From assembly GCA_905234555.1 (NCBI GenBank), contig CAJOHO010000021.1:1-33919 (forward strand): a stretch of 33,919 nucleotides of DNA. The letters are read 5' to 3'. The notes below the pieces were generated by a model, which was not told where the DNA came from, made no database searches, and saw only the letters and a program-made list of their open reading frames with translations. Below are positions 1 through 7,952 of this stretch, piece after piece. Every line of letters starts with the position of its first letter. The first letter of the stretch is position 1. This DNA comes from an uncultured Bacteroidaceae bacterium. Its GTDB lineage: Bacteria > Bacteroidota > Bacteroidia > Bacteroidales > Bacteroidaceae. Position numbers and translations under genes: made by a program.

Positions 1-90
1 TTCCACCTCTTCCCATCCCGAACAGAGAAGTTAAGCCCGTGCGCGCCGATGGTACTGCACCGCAATGTGGGAGAGTAGGTCGCCGCCGTT
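1..90 (+). rRNA. rrf: 5S ribosomal RNA, 3' part (5' end outside window)
   Basis: The window opens inside a 5S rRNA gene. The conserved stretch CCCATCCCGAACAGAGAAG, then TTAAGCCC and the 3' arm GGGAGAGTAGGTCGCC, are diagnostic. The 5' strand of the closing helix lies off the window. The exact mature 3' end, near 89-91, is estimated. A strong intrinsic terminator follows within 10 nt, so this is the end of an rRNA operon read on the plus strand. Confidence 0.95.
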
Positions 91-97
91 TTAATGA

Positions 98-137
98 GAA
101 TCCCTCTGGCAGAAATGCCGGAGGGATTCTTTTTTTT
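98..137 (+). terminator. Intrinsic terminator of the rRNA operon
   Basis: A 13-base arm GAATCCCTCTGGC pairs with GCCGGAGGGATTC (one mismatch) across a 6-nt loop, and eight T follow. It ends one base before the convergent trmD stop codon. The T run is only on the plus-strand side, so it mainly stops rRNA transcription. Confidence 0.93.
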
Positions 138-138
138 G

Positions 139-837
139 TTATTGATTGAGGAGATCGGGGCGGAGACGTTTGGTGCGTTCCATGGATTGTTGGAGTTCCC
201 ATTCTCGAATTTTCTTGGGATCTCCACTGAGCAGTACTTCGGGAACGTCGCCGAAGCCTTCGTAATGTGCTGGACGTGTGTAGATGGGAGGAGCTAACAG
301 TTCGTCCTGAAAACAATCATCGAGTGCAGCTTGACTATCTCCGATGGCTCCTGGAATCACTCTGACGATGGCATCTGCCATCATGGCTGCAACCAATTCC
401 CCTCCTGACAGGACGAAGTCGCCGATGGATACTTCTCTTGTGATGAGTTTATCGCGTACGCGCTGGTCGATTCCTTTATAATGTCCACAGAGAATGATGA
501 TGTTACGCAGCTGGGAGAGTTCGTTTGCCATGGGTTGTGTGAACTGCTCTCCATCGGGTGTTGTGAAGATAATCTCATCGTACGTTTCACCAGTGGTTTC
601 CTGTAACTGCTTCTGCAGATAAGCTATGCAGTCTGCAATAGGTTGAATCTGCATAATCATCCCGCTACCACCTCCAAAAGGATAGTCATCAACACGGCGA
701 TGCTTGTCTTTGGTGAAGTCGCGAAGGTTGTGGACGTGAATCTCTACCAATCCTTTTTGCTGGGCACGACCCAAGATGCTCTCTGTGAAAAAACCTCCGA
801 AGAGTTCGGGCAACACGGTGATAATGTCAATTCTCAT
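139..837 (-). CDS. trmD: tRNA (guanine-N1-)-methyltransferase TrmD
   Basis: A 232-residue SPOUT-family enzyme that transfers a methyl group from S-adenosylmethionine to N1 of G37 in tRNAs, next to the anticodon, which protects the reading frame. It starts [11 protein letters not shown]. The glycine-rich [10 protein letters not shown] segment and the knotted AdoMet site ([13 protein letters not shown], then [11 protein letters not shown]) are intact and the length is normal. The gene stands alone here, without the rimM and rplS partners seen in many bacteria, and runs convergently into the rRNA terminator. A TAACTTTG promoter element lies 42 bp upstream of the start on the minus strand. Confidence 0.97.
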   Translation of the reverse strand: MRIDIITVLPELFGGFFTESILGRAQQKGLVEIHVHNLRDFTKDKHRRVDDYPFGGGSGMIMQIQPIADCIAYLQKQLQETTGETYDEIIFTTPDGEQFTQPMANELSQLRNIIILCGHYKGIDQRVRDKLITREVSIGDFVLSGGELVAAMMADAIVRVIPGAIGDSQAALDDCFQDELLAPPIYTRPAHYEGFGDVPEVLLSGDPKKIREWELQQSMERTKRLRPDLLNQ

Positions 838-878
838 TTGTTTCAGTCGTTTTTACGGAATCGATACTTTTCTACTTG

Positions 879-886
879 CAAAGTTA
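879..886 (-). promoter_or_regulatory. Bacteroidetes -7 element for trmD
   Basis: Read on the minus strand the bases are TAACTTTG, matching the TAnnTTTG -7 consensus, about 42 nt before the trmD ATG. I see no good -33 TTG at the usual spacing. Confidence 0.6.
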
Positions 887-992
887 CTGCTTTTTCTTGA
901 AAAAACGGTAGTTCAGCGTGTATTTTAGCAGTTTTCTTGTGGATTGGGAATGCTTTTTAGACATGAAACGAGGTTTTATCATAAAAAAAGTG

Positions 993-1000
993 TATCTTTG
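993..1000 (+). promoter_or_regulatory. Bacteroidetes -7 element for ribE
   Basis: TATCTTTG followed by CAAATC, 28 nt before the ribE ATG. It fits TAnnTTTG. The short distance implies a leader of about 20 nt and supports the ATG at 1028 rather than the longer upstream reading frame, which would begin before the promoter. Confidence 0.7.
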
Positions 1001-1027
1001 CAAATCATCTTTTATTCCCTTTATATT

Positions 1028-1669
1028 ATGTTTTCAGGAATTGTAGAAGAATTTGCAAAAGTCGTTGATGTTCATCGCGACAGAGAGAATGTGGATTTCA
1101 CCCTCACTTGTTCGTTTGTGAAGGAACTGAAAGTGGATCAGAGTGTAGCTCACAACGGAGTGTGCCTGACTGTGGTAAGAATACTCGACAAAGAGGGACA
1201 CGTCGTGGCTCCTTATTCAGATGATGCATACGCATACGTGGTGACAGCTATGAAAGAAACTATGATCCGTTCGAATTTAGGTGACTGGGTGGTAGGCACA
1301 GAAGTGAATGTGGAACGTTCCATGATGATGAACGGACGTCTGGACGGGCATATTGTTCAGGGTCATGTGGACCAGACTGCAACATGTGTTGCGAAAGTAG
1401 ATCAACAAGGCAGCTATACCTATCGTTTCCTGTATGCTTTTGATCCGGAGATGGCGAAACGTGGTTATGTGACAGTAGATAAGGGTAGTGTGACGGTCAA
1501 TGGTGTGAGTCTGACGGTTTGCAATCCTACGGACGACACTTTTGAGGTAAATATCATTCCTTACACCTACGACAACACCAATTTCCATGCCATTGAAGTA
1601 GGTACTCGTGTCAACATTGAGTTTGACATCATCGGCAAGTACATCAGTCGGATGACAGCCTATCTATAA
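1028..1669 (+). CDS. ribE: Riboflavin synthase, alpha chain
   Basis: A 213-residue protein that converts two 6,7-dimethyl-8-ribityllumazine molecules into riboflavin and a pyrimidinedione, the last step of riboflavin synthesis. It shows the expected tandem of two lumazine-binding domains. Each begins with a similar motif: the N-terminal MFSGIVEE and AHNGVCLTV in the first half, and VNGVSLTVCNP in the second. The reading frame is open back to 944, but MFSGIVEE is the family's invariant N-terminus and the promoter lies inside the extra codons, so 1028 is the start. The gene is monocistronic, with no other rib genes nearby. Confidence 0.96.
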   Translation: MFSGIVEEFAKVVDVHRDRENVDFTLTCSFVKELKVDQSVAHNGVCLTVVRILDKEGHVVAPYSDDAYAYVVTAMKETMIRSNLGDWVVGTEVNVERSMMMNGRLDGHIVQGHVDQTATCVAKVDQQGSYTYRFLYAFDPEMAKRGYVTVDKGSVTVNGVSLTVCNPTDDTFEVNIIPYTYDNTNFHAIEVGTRVNIEFDIIGKYISRMTAYL

Positions 1670-1722
1670 CCAACTCCAGCGGGCTGAACCGAAACGTTTG
1701 CTTTATCGTCTATCCGAAGGTG

Positions 1723-1929
1723 TTATCCTTTTTCGCTGACGCCTTTGGGACGATGCCGTTGAGCGAAATCCTGACTTTGCACACAGTTGATCCCCCGATC
1801 ACGCATGGCTTTGTTGCCGGAAACGTGAGTGTTGGGAAAACGTCCGTTTTTCTTCAAAAGAAGCTTGATGGAGAGAAAAACGATGGCAATTGCAATAATT
1901 GCAAGGGTAGGAAGCAGGATTTTCAACAT
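1723..1929 (-). CDS. Small single-pass membrane protein, Bacteroidales-type
   Basis: A 68-residue protein with an N-terminal membrane helix (about residues 3-25, LPTLAIIAIAIVFLSIKLLL). A basic cytosolic tail follows, with KNGRFPNTHVSGNKAMRDRG and then INCVQSQD. From memory, small Bacteroidales proteins with this helix plus HVxxNKAxRxxGIxCxQSQD pattern are common and uncharacterised. The single Cys in the tail is notable. A near-ideal promoter (TTG, 19 bp, TAAATTTG) sits just upstream on the minus strand, which supports a real gene. It is convergent with ribE and divergent from pepD. Function unknown. Confidence 0.78.
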   Translation of the reverse strand: MLKILLPTLAIIAIAIVFLSIKLLLKKNGRFPNTHVSGNKAMRDRGINCVQSQDFAQRHRPKGVSEKG

Positions 1930-1960
1930 TTTTTTATAACTTTGCAGATGAATTGATATG

Positions 1961-1990
1961 CAAATTTACGCATTAGCAATCACAATACAA
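1961..1990 (-). promoter_or_regulatory. Promoter of the small membrane protein
   Basis: On the minus strand: TTG (1988-1990), 19 bp, TAAATTTG (1961-1968), 32 bp before the start at 1929. A plus-strand TAACTTTG at 1937-1944, a possible pepD promoter, lies between this element and the gene start, so the two divergent promoters interleave. Confidence 0.75.
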
Positions 1991-2079
1991 AAAGAAAAGG
2001 CGTTTTTGTCTTACAGAACGTGAGAATTAATCCTTTTTGTGTTTATAACGTCAAATAAAACAGAAAAAACAATCAGAAT

Positions 2080-3537
2080 ATGGCAGAATTAACTCCCAAA
2101 CATGTGTTTGACTATTTCAGTCAGATTAACCAAGTACCTCGTCCTTCGAAGCACGAGGAGAAGATGATTACGTTTCTTGAGAAGTTTGCCCAGACTCATG
2201 GACTGGCCTTCAAAACAGACGCCGTAGGAAATGTGCTGATTTCGAAGCCTGCCTCCCCTGGATGCGAGAACCGTCCAGGAGTAGTGCTGCAAGGTCACAT
2301 GGATATGGTCTGCGAAAAGATAAAAGGACTGGACTTCGACTTTAACGCTCAGCCCATTGAAACCTATGTGGATGGCGACTGGATGAAAGCTAAAGGTACG
2401 ACGCTGGGAGCTGATGATGGTATCGGTGTGGCGATGGCGATGGCTGTCCTTACGGATGACAGTTTTGAACACGGACCCATTGAGTGCTTGTTTACTCGTG
2501 ACGAAGAAACGGGACTGACAGGTGCTTTTGCCATCGAATCCGGATTCATGACAGGAAAATACCTTATTAACCTTGATTCTGAGGATGAAGGCGAGATCTT
2601 TGTGGGCTGTGCCGGTGGTGCTGGTACAACTGCTACGTTCTCCTATCAGCGTGAGGCAGTGCCCGAAGGATATGTCGTGTTGCATTTTGGTGTTGACAAG
2701 TTGAAGGGTGGACACTCTGGCGACGACATCAATAAGATGAGAGCCAATGCCAATAAGGTGCTCGGACGTTTCCTCTATCAGGTTTGGAAAAAGTATGATG
2801 CACGTTTGCTGACCATCAAGGGAGGCAATCTTCATAACGCCATTCCTCGTGACGCAGAAGCTACCATTGCTGTTCCTTTTAAGGATAAGGAATCTGTTCG
2901 TGTGGATTTCAACGTGTTTGCCGCAGCCATCGAGGATGAGTTCCATACACAGGAAACAGAAGTAAAATTCTTCTTAGAATCCGATGAACCTGTTAGTGGA
3001 GATAAGAACTGTCAAGCTATTGACAATGAGGTGGCTAAGAAGCTGATTTTTGCTCTTCAGTCCATTCATAATGGTGTATTGGAGATGAATCAAGATATCC
3101 CTGGATTGGTGGAAACCAGTTCTAATCTTGCCAGCATCCGAACCAATGATGACACCATCGTTATTGTGACCAGTCAGCGTAGTTCAACTGCTAGTGCCTT
3201 GAGCAGTATGTGCGATACCATCGCTTCAACCTTTGAACTCGCAGGAGCATCAGTGGAAATTGGTGATGGCTATCCTGGCTGGAAGCCCAATATGCAGTCT
3301 AAGTTGCTGAAGATAACCGTAGAGACTTACAAGCAGTTGTTCCACAAAGAGCCAGTGGTGCGAGCTATCCATGCAGGTCTTGAATGTGGTCTGTTCAGCG
3401 AGAAGTATCCTGAACTGGATATGGTCAGCATCGGTCCCACGCTTCGTGGTGTTCATTCACCCGATGAGCGACTTTTGATTCCTACCGTACAGATGGTATG
3501 GGATCATTTAGTGGAAATCATTAAGAATATTTGTTAA
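2080..3537 (+). CDS. pepD: Cytosol non-specific dipeptidase (aminoacyl-histidine dipeptidase)
   Basis: A 485-residue M20-family (PepD/PepV-like) metallopeptidase that hydrolyses dipeptides, including Xaa-His, in the cytosol. The di-zinc ligands are visible: His73 and Asp75 in GHMDM, Asp112 in LGADDGIGVA (bridging), the catalytic Glu142 and its neighbour in DEETGLTGAF, and Asp166 in NLDSEDEGE. The C-terminal HAGLECGLF and GPTLRGVHSPDE supply the remaining conserved histidines. Length is normal for the family. There is no signal peptide. It is probably transcribed alone from the region near 1937-1944, giving a leader of about 130 nt. Confidence 0.96.
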   Translation: MAELTPKHVFDYFSQINQVPRPSKHEEKMITFLEKFAQTHGLAFKTDAVGNVLISKPASPGCENRPGVVLQGHMDMVCEKIKGLDFDFNAQPIETYVDGDWMKAKGTTLGADDGIGVAMAMAVLTDDSFEHGPIECLFTRDEETGLTGAFAIESGFMTGKYLINLDSEDEGEIFVGCAGGAGTTATFSYQREAVPEGYVVLHFGVDKLKGGHSGDDINKMRANANKVLGRFLYQVWKKYDARLLTIKGGNLHNAIPRDAEATIAVPFKDKESVRVDFNVFAAAIEDEFHTQETEVKFFLESDEPVSGDKNCQAIDNEVAKKLIFALQSIHNGVLEMNQDIPGLVETSSNLASIRTNDDTIVIVTSQRSSTASALSSMCDTIASTFELAGASVEIGDGYPGWKPNMQSKLLKITVETYKQLFHKEPVVRAIHAGLECGLFSEKYPELDMVSIGPTLRGVHSPDERLLIPTVQMVWDHLVEIIKNIC

Positions 3538-3575
3538 ATAAGCGTAAAATATTTTCTTCTTTAAGATAAACTGCG

Positions 3576-3583
3576 TAAATTTG
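3576..3583 (+). promoter_or_regulatory. Bacteroidetes -7 element for the secreted protein at 3644
   Basis: TAAATTTG followed by CAGCG, 60 nt before the ATG. It fits TAnnTTTG. The expected TTG 19 bp upstream is degenerate. Confidence 0.6.
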
Positions 3584-3643
3584 CAGCGATTTCTAAAATG
3601 AGACTCCATTTTTAACTTAAAACCAACTAAATTCTAAAAGATT

Positions 3644-4135
3644 ATGAAGAAGTTACTGATTACAGCATGTATGGCTTTGGCAGTTTCATTGCAAGCTAAC
3701 GCACAGAGCCTGTTCAAGACGGTGATGGACAATGCCGTCAGCAAGATTAATAGTGCCCAGACCCCTGCAGATGAACTGGATTACTACCGTTTCGAGGAGT
3801 CAGCTTTGCGCTACATCCAACTGCAAGTGCAGAAGCGTGGCTTGAAAGTAGATGGCTATTTCTACGATTCTCAGGCTGTGAACATGAAGTCGTTTATTGA
3901 CGATTACCGCTATTATAAGGCAAAGGCCACTCAGATTTCTGAAGCCAAGTTCCTTGAGGTGTCGGCATGCTATCGTGATGCTTCCATCCAGAATCCCTAT
4001 TTCAAGGATACGGACAAGGAGAAAGTGAACAGCTACCTGAACTCACCAAAGACAAAGGTTCCGTTCTCGATGGATACTGACTGGGAAAAAGCCTACGATC
4101 AAGCATCAAAGAATATCAAGGCAATTATCAAGTAA
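3644..4135 (+). CDS. Secreted protein of unknown function
   Basis: A 163-residue protein with a clear signal peptide (MKKLLITACMALAVSLQANA, cleavage likely before QSLF). The mature part of about 143 residues is mostly helical and charged. It is rich in Tyr and Lys, has one Cys in the mature part, and shows no lipobox or membrane segment. I do not recognise a family. It is probably a Bacteroidales-restricted periplasmic protein. It has its own promoter element and ends just before a strong bidirectional terminator, so it is a single-gene unit. Confidence 0.85.
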   Translation: MKKLLITACMALAVSLQANAQSLFKTVMDNAVSKINSAQTPADELDYYRFEESALRYIQLQVQKRGLKVDGYFYDSQAVNMKSFIDDYRYYKAKATQISEAKFLEVSACYRDASIQNPYFKDTDKEKVNSYLNSPKTKVPFSMDTDWEKAYDQASKNIKAIIK

Positions 4136-4155
4136 TGCCATTGATTCAAGAACGC

Positions 4156-4186
4156 AAAAACTCCTGCCACTCAGCAGGAGTTTTTT
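4156..4186. terminator. Bidirectional intrinsic terminator
   Basis: AAAAACTCCTGC, a 6-nt loop CACTCA, then GCAGGAG and six T. The A run before the left arm gives a T run on the minus strand, so it can end both the secreted-protein gene and the minus-strand ABC ATPase operon, whose last stop codon is at 4193-4195. Confidence 0.92.
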
Positions 4187-4192
4187 GTGTGT

Positions 4193-5731
4193 TTATCTTT
4201 CTCGTTTTAGGAAAATCTTGTGGTCAATGACTGAGGGAAGTTCTTCTTCGTAGTGGGTAACCATGAGAAGGGTCTTACCAGGACGTTGGCAGAAAGTCTC
4301 AATAATGTCCTTCACCCGACGTCGACGGATGAGGTCCAGACCATGAAGCGGTTCATCGAGAATCAGCAGGGACGGGTCTTTTACGAAAGCTCTTGCCAAT
4401 AGTACTAAACGCTGTTCTCCGCTGGAGAGTTGTAGGAAACGGGTGTCACGATGTTGACGAATCCCGAAAATATCCATCCAAAACTCACAAATGCCCATTA
4501 GTTCAGGTCGTGGACGGAAATAAAGACCCACGCTGTCGCTTAGACCAGAAGCTACAATCTCAATGGCAGGAATATCCTTGAGGTAGGCACGATGCATCTC
4601 TGGAGAGATATATCCGATATGGCGTTTGATGTCCCAGATGGTTTCTCCCGAACCCCGCTGACGTCCAAAGAGAATGATGTTGTTGGCATAAGCTTGTGGG
4701 TTGTCGGCACAGACAATGCTGAGAAGAGTCGATTTGCCGCTGCCGTTTTCTCCGCTGAGTGCCCAGTGTTCTTCGCTTTTGACGGTAAACGATAAATTGC
4801 GGAGAATCGTCCGCTCTCCATAACGGATGGTGACGTTGCGGAAATCAATCACAGCCTGAGAACCTGGTTCGGGCAATAGGGCAGTGTCTTCTGCATGAGG
4901 CAGATCGAGGATGGCTTGCCGTTTTTCTTCTTCCAACACATGGTCTGGAACAGGTTGCTGTTCCGCCTTCCAATCTGCTAAGGGCTGTTTGGGCAACACT
5001 TCCATCTTTACCACAGGCACCACATGCGTGATGAAAGAAGGGATATCGTCGGTTTTTGATAAAACCAGAATGACCTGCATCTGTGTCTGTTCAATAAGCA
5101 GTTGCAGCAAGTCGCGCAACTGACGTCGTGCTTCCACATCCAAACCCACGAACGGATTGTCGAGAATCAGAACCCGTGGATGAGTGAGCAGTGCTTTTGT
5201 GAGTTGGAACTTACGCAACTCACCGCTGGAGAGCAGGATGATACGTTTGTCGAGTAAAGTGTCGAGATGAAAAAGTTCATAAAGTTGGTTGCGCAGCCGT
5301 AGGCGTTCTTCCGTAATCACACTTCGTTCCTCATCTGTCAGGAACGAATTCAGTCTCAGACTGTTCTCAGCCTGTTCGAAAGCCAAATCCAACAATTCAC
5401 TTACCAGTGGAGCTTCGTCAATATCGTGCTGATTCCAACGCTGTTGGTAATAGTATGTACCGTCGGCTGGTCCGTAGCTGTCACGGAATGCAATATACTT
5501 GATGTTGTCGCTCACCATCGGCAGCGAACTGGGATAGAAATCATAGCTGACAGGGTGCATCAGGAGCGGATGTTTCTCTGTGAGGATATCCACCAGCATC
5601 GTTTTTCCTGCACCATTCTCGCCCACAATCGCTACCTGCTCACCAGTAAAGATAGTGAGATTGACAGGCGACTTCATCCGATAAAGCGGATGTCGCGTCA
5701 CTCCGTTCTGTATGTCTATCACTTTCTGCAT
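4193..5731 (-). CDS. Two-domain ABC ATPase, ModF-like
   Basis: A 512-residue protein with two ABC ATPase domains and no membrane segment, like E. coli ModF. Domain 1 has a Walker A at residues 37-44 (GENGAGKT) and a signature LSSGE at 167-171. However, the residue after the Walker B aspartate is Asn192 (LILDNPF) where the catalytic Glu is expected, and the switch His is replaced (VLSKTDD). Domain 2 is complete: GENGSGKS at 326-333, LSSGEQR, LLILDEP and the switch MVTHYEEE. Only the second site therefore looks able to hydrolyse ATP efficiently. Its ATG overlaps the dnaB stop (TGATG), which indicates translational coupling. The real substrate or partner is unknown and no permease is nearby. Confidence 0.88.
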   Translation of the reverse strand: MQKVIDIQNGVTRHPLYRMKSPVNLTIFTGEQVAIVGENGAGKTMLVDILTEKHPLLMHPVSYDFYPSSLPMVSDNIKYIAFRDSYGPADGTYYYQQRWNQHDIDEAPLVSELLDLAFEQAENSLRLNSFLTDEERSVITEERLRLRNQLYELFHLDTLLDKRIILLSSGELRKFQLTKALLTHPRVLILDNPFVGLDVEARRQLRDLLQLLIEQTQMQVILVLSKTDDIPSFITHVVPVVKMEVLPKQPLADWKAEQQPVPDHVLEEEKRQAILDLPHAEDTALLPEPGSQAVIDFRNVTIRYGERTILRNLSFTVKSEEHWALSGENGSGKSTLLSIVCADNPQAYANNIILFGRQRGSGETIWDIKRHIGYISPEMHRAYLKDIPAIEIVASGLSDSVGLYFRPRPELMGICEFWMDIFGIRQHRDTRFLQLSSGEQRLVLLARAFVKDPSLLILDEPLHGLDLIRRRRVKDIIETFCQRPGKTLLMVTHYEEELPSVIDHKIFLKRER

Positions 5732-7308
5732 CAGAAGGGAGGCTCATCATTACGAGGTGCCATATCAGCCGTCAGCGTGCTGAGTGAGTCGTTGCCGTCA
5801 AAAGACGCGCCACTGCCCCCCATTTGATTCATACGTGATGGGAGAACCACATCAGCTTCTTCACTTGGAGAATACAGTAGGTTGTCCTCAGAGCGATTGG
5901 CAAAACGGGCATATTCACCAATGAAACGCATTCGTACATCACCTACTGCACCATTACGATGCTTAGCAATGATGATTTCAGCGATACCATGCAAATCGTT
6001 GCCATGCTGATCCTTATAGATTTTATAGTATTCGGGTCGGTGAATGAAACAAACCATATCAGCATCCTGCTCAATGGCTCCCGATTCGCGCAAGTCGCTC
6101 AGCTGCGGACGTTTGGTGTCAGGACTGTTGGCGTCAGTACCAACACGGTTTTCCACACTACGGTTCAATTGCGAAAGTGCAATGATGGGAATGTTCAGTT
6201 CCTTGGCCAAACCCTTGAGCGAGCGGCTGATGGTAGATACTTCCTCTTGACGGGAGTTGTATGACATTCCAGACGCATTCATCAGCTGGAGGTAGTCTAT
6301 GATGATGATTTTCACACCGTAGTCACGCACCAGACGCCGAGCTTTCGTGCGGAGTTCAAATACGGAAAGTGAAGGGGTGTCGTCCACATAAAGCGGTACA
6401 TCATAGAGTTCTTTAATCTTGACGTCCAGGTGTCTCCATTCCTCGTCATTCAATTGTCCGCTTCGAATTTTTGAACCAGCAAGTTCGCAGACGTTTGAGA
6501 TTAAACGATTGACTAGTTGAACATTCGACATCTCCAGCGAGAACATAGCAACGGGTATTTTTTGTCTTACTGCCATATTGCATGCCATTGACAGCACAAA
6601 CGCAGTCTTACCCATAGCAGGGCGGGCAGCAATAATCACCAAGTCGCTGTTCTGCCAACCACTTGTATATTTGTCCAAATCGTCATACCCACTACTCAGT
6701 CCAGATAAACCATCCGTTTGCTTTGAAGCTTTTGTTACCAATTCTATCGCTTCATCTAGCACAGGGTTGATCTGCGTGAAGTCCTTCTTCATGTTGGTCT
6801 TCGACAATTCAAAGAGCCGTCCTTCAGCAGTCTGCATCAGTTCATCGATGTCCTGACCCTCATCAAACGCCATCCGCTGGATATTGCTGGTGTAGGTGAT
6901 CAGTTCGCGAGCCAACGCTTTCTGGGCTACGATGTGAGCATGATATTCGATATGTGCTGACGACAACACTTTCTGCGAAAGTTCAGCCACATAGAAAGGA
7001 CCTCCTGCCTGATCCAGCGTTCCGTCGGCACGAAGCTTTTCCGTCACAGTCAGGATATCTACAGGACGGTTCTCGCCTGCCAACGACTGGATAGCGGCAT
7101 AAATCACCTGATGTTTGTTGTCGTAGAATGAACGGGGTTTCAGGATATCCGATACCTGCCCAAACGCATCCTTCTCAATCAGACAGGCACCAATCACTGC
7201 AGCCTCCAGCTCTACGGCTTGAGGTTGCACCTTGCCTATTTCCAACAACTGGGAGGCTTCGTCTGTTATGCTGTTTTTACGGCGGGAAGGCCGTTTTGTT
7301 TCTGCCAT
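5731..7308 (-). CDS. dnaB: Replicative DNA helicase DnaB
   Basis: A 525-residue hexameric helicase that unwinds DNA ahead of the replisome and recruits primase. The N-terminal DnaB domain (about 30-130) begins AVELEAAVIGACL. The RecA-like motor has Walker A ARPAMGKT (228-235), the SLEMS motif (257-261), Walker B IIIIDYLQL (Asp338) and the DLRESGAIEQDAD arginine-finger region. No intein is present. It has an N-terminal basic extension and a C-terminal tail of about 50 residues rich in Ser, Gly and Asp, which is variable in the family. It overlaps the downstream ABC gene by one base. Confidence 0.98.
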   Translation of the reverse strand: MAETKRPSRRKNSITDEASQLLEIGKVQPQAVELEAAVIGACLIEKDAFGQVSDILKPRSFYDNKHQVIYAAIQSLAGENRPVDILTVTEKLRADGTLDQAGGPFYVAELSQKVLSSAHIEYHAHIVAQKALARELITYTSNIQRMAFDEGQDIDELMQTAEGRLFELSKTNMKKDFTQINPVLDEAIELVTKASKQTDGLSGLSSGYDDLDKYTSGWQNSDLVIIAARPAMGKTAFVLSMACNMAVRQKIPVAMFSLEMSNVQLVNRLISNVCELAGSKIRSGQLNDEEWRHLDVKIKELYDVPLYVDDTPSLSVFELRTKARRLVRDYGVKIIIIDYLQLMNASGMSYNSRQEEVSTISRSLKGLAKELNIPIIALSQLNRSVENRVGTDANSPDTKRPQLSDLRESGAIEQDADMVCFIHRPEYYKIYKDQHGNDLHGIAEIIIAKHRNGAVGDVRMRFIGEYARFANRSEDNLLYSPSEEADVVLPSRMNQMGGSGASFDGNDSLSTLTADMAPRNDEPPF

Positions 7309-7358
7309 ATTCCTTAATTATTAGGTGTATTCAAATTAGTCTGTTTTACAAATAGATA

Positions 7359-7937
7359 TTAATCTTTCGTCAGTTCGAGAATGAGTGGAATCAACACTTT
7401 CTTGATGACTTTTTCATTCAGGCGATGCTCACCCTCGAAACGAGAGGCATGAGGATAGTGCTTGTGGAACAAGTCATAAGTCTTTACCATTGTATCGTTG
7501 ATGCCAAAGAGTCCATAGCAATGCTCACGGTCCCAGTCGGTGATGTCATCGAACTGATGACGCTCCATCTGGTTGTGGTGCTGAATGATGTCGCGTGTGA
7601 TGCGGAACGTCTTCTGGTTATCCTTGCGTCGGTTGAAAAACTGGAACGTTCCTGTCTTCAGCACGCTGCTCATGGTGGACATCGTGAGTGCAGGATTGAC
7701 ACAGATGCGTACAAAGCCACGCATCTGCTGGGCATACATACCACCCATGCTGGTTCCGACCACTATATCTGGTTGCTCGTCTGCACAGAGTTGCTTGAGG
7801 TAGGGTAGTGCGTCGATAGGATCGATGGGAATATCTGGTGCGATGATGTTGAACTCAGGCAGCAGATTACGCAGCGTCCCTACGGTGCCAGAAGCTCCCG
7901 ACGAACCGAAGCCGTGGAAATATATCAGTTTCTTCAT
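7359..7937 (-). CDS. YqiA-like alpha/beta-hydrolase (esterase)
   Basis: A 192-residue single-domain hydrolase of the YqiA/UPF0227 type. It starts with the strand and oxyanion-hole motif KKLIYFHGFGSSG. The nucleophile elbow GTSMGG places the catalytic Ser at residue 63. A C-terminal FEGEHRLNEK gives the likely catalytic His, and the acid may be the Asp in GINDT. No signal peptide. Substrate unknown; relatives cleave short acyl esters. It lies between nhaA (15-nt gap) and dnaB (50-nt gap) on the minus strand, probably co-transcribed. Confidence 0.85.
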   Translation of the reverse strand: MKKLIYFHGFGSSGASGTVGTLRNLLPEFNIIAPDIPIDPIDALPYLKQLCADEQPDIVVGTSMGGMYAQQMRGFVRICVNPALTMSTMSSVLKTGTFQFFNRRKDNQKTFRITRDIIQHHNQMERHQFDDITDWDREHCYGLFGINDTMVKTYDLFHKHYPHASRFEGEHRLNEKVIKKVLIPLILELTKD

Positions 7938-7952
7938 CTTGAAAGTGAATGG

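Noticed and set aside
94-297. 67-residue plus-strand frame after the 5S gene
   Set aside because: It starts at the rRNA terminator and is antisense to the trmD C-terminus.
2089-2946. 285-residue frame antisense to pepD
   Set aside because: No recognisable motif; the plus strand encodes a full M20 peptidase with all metal ligands.
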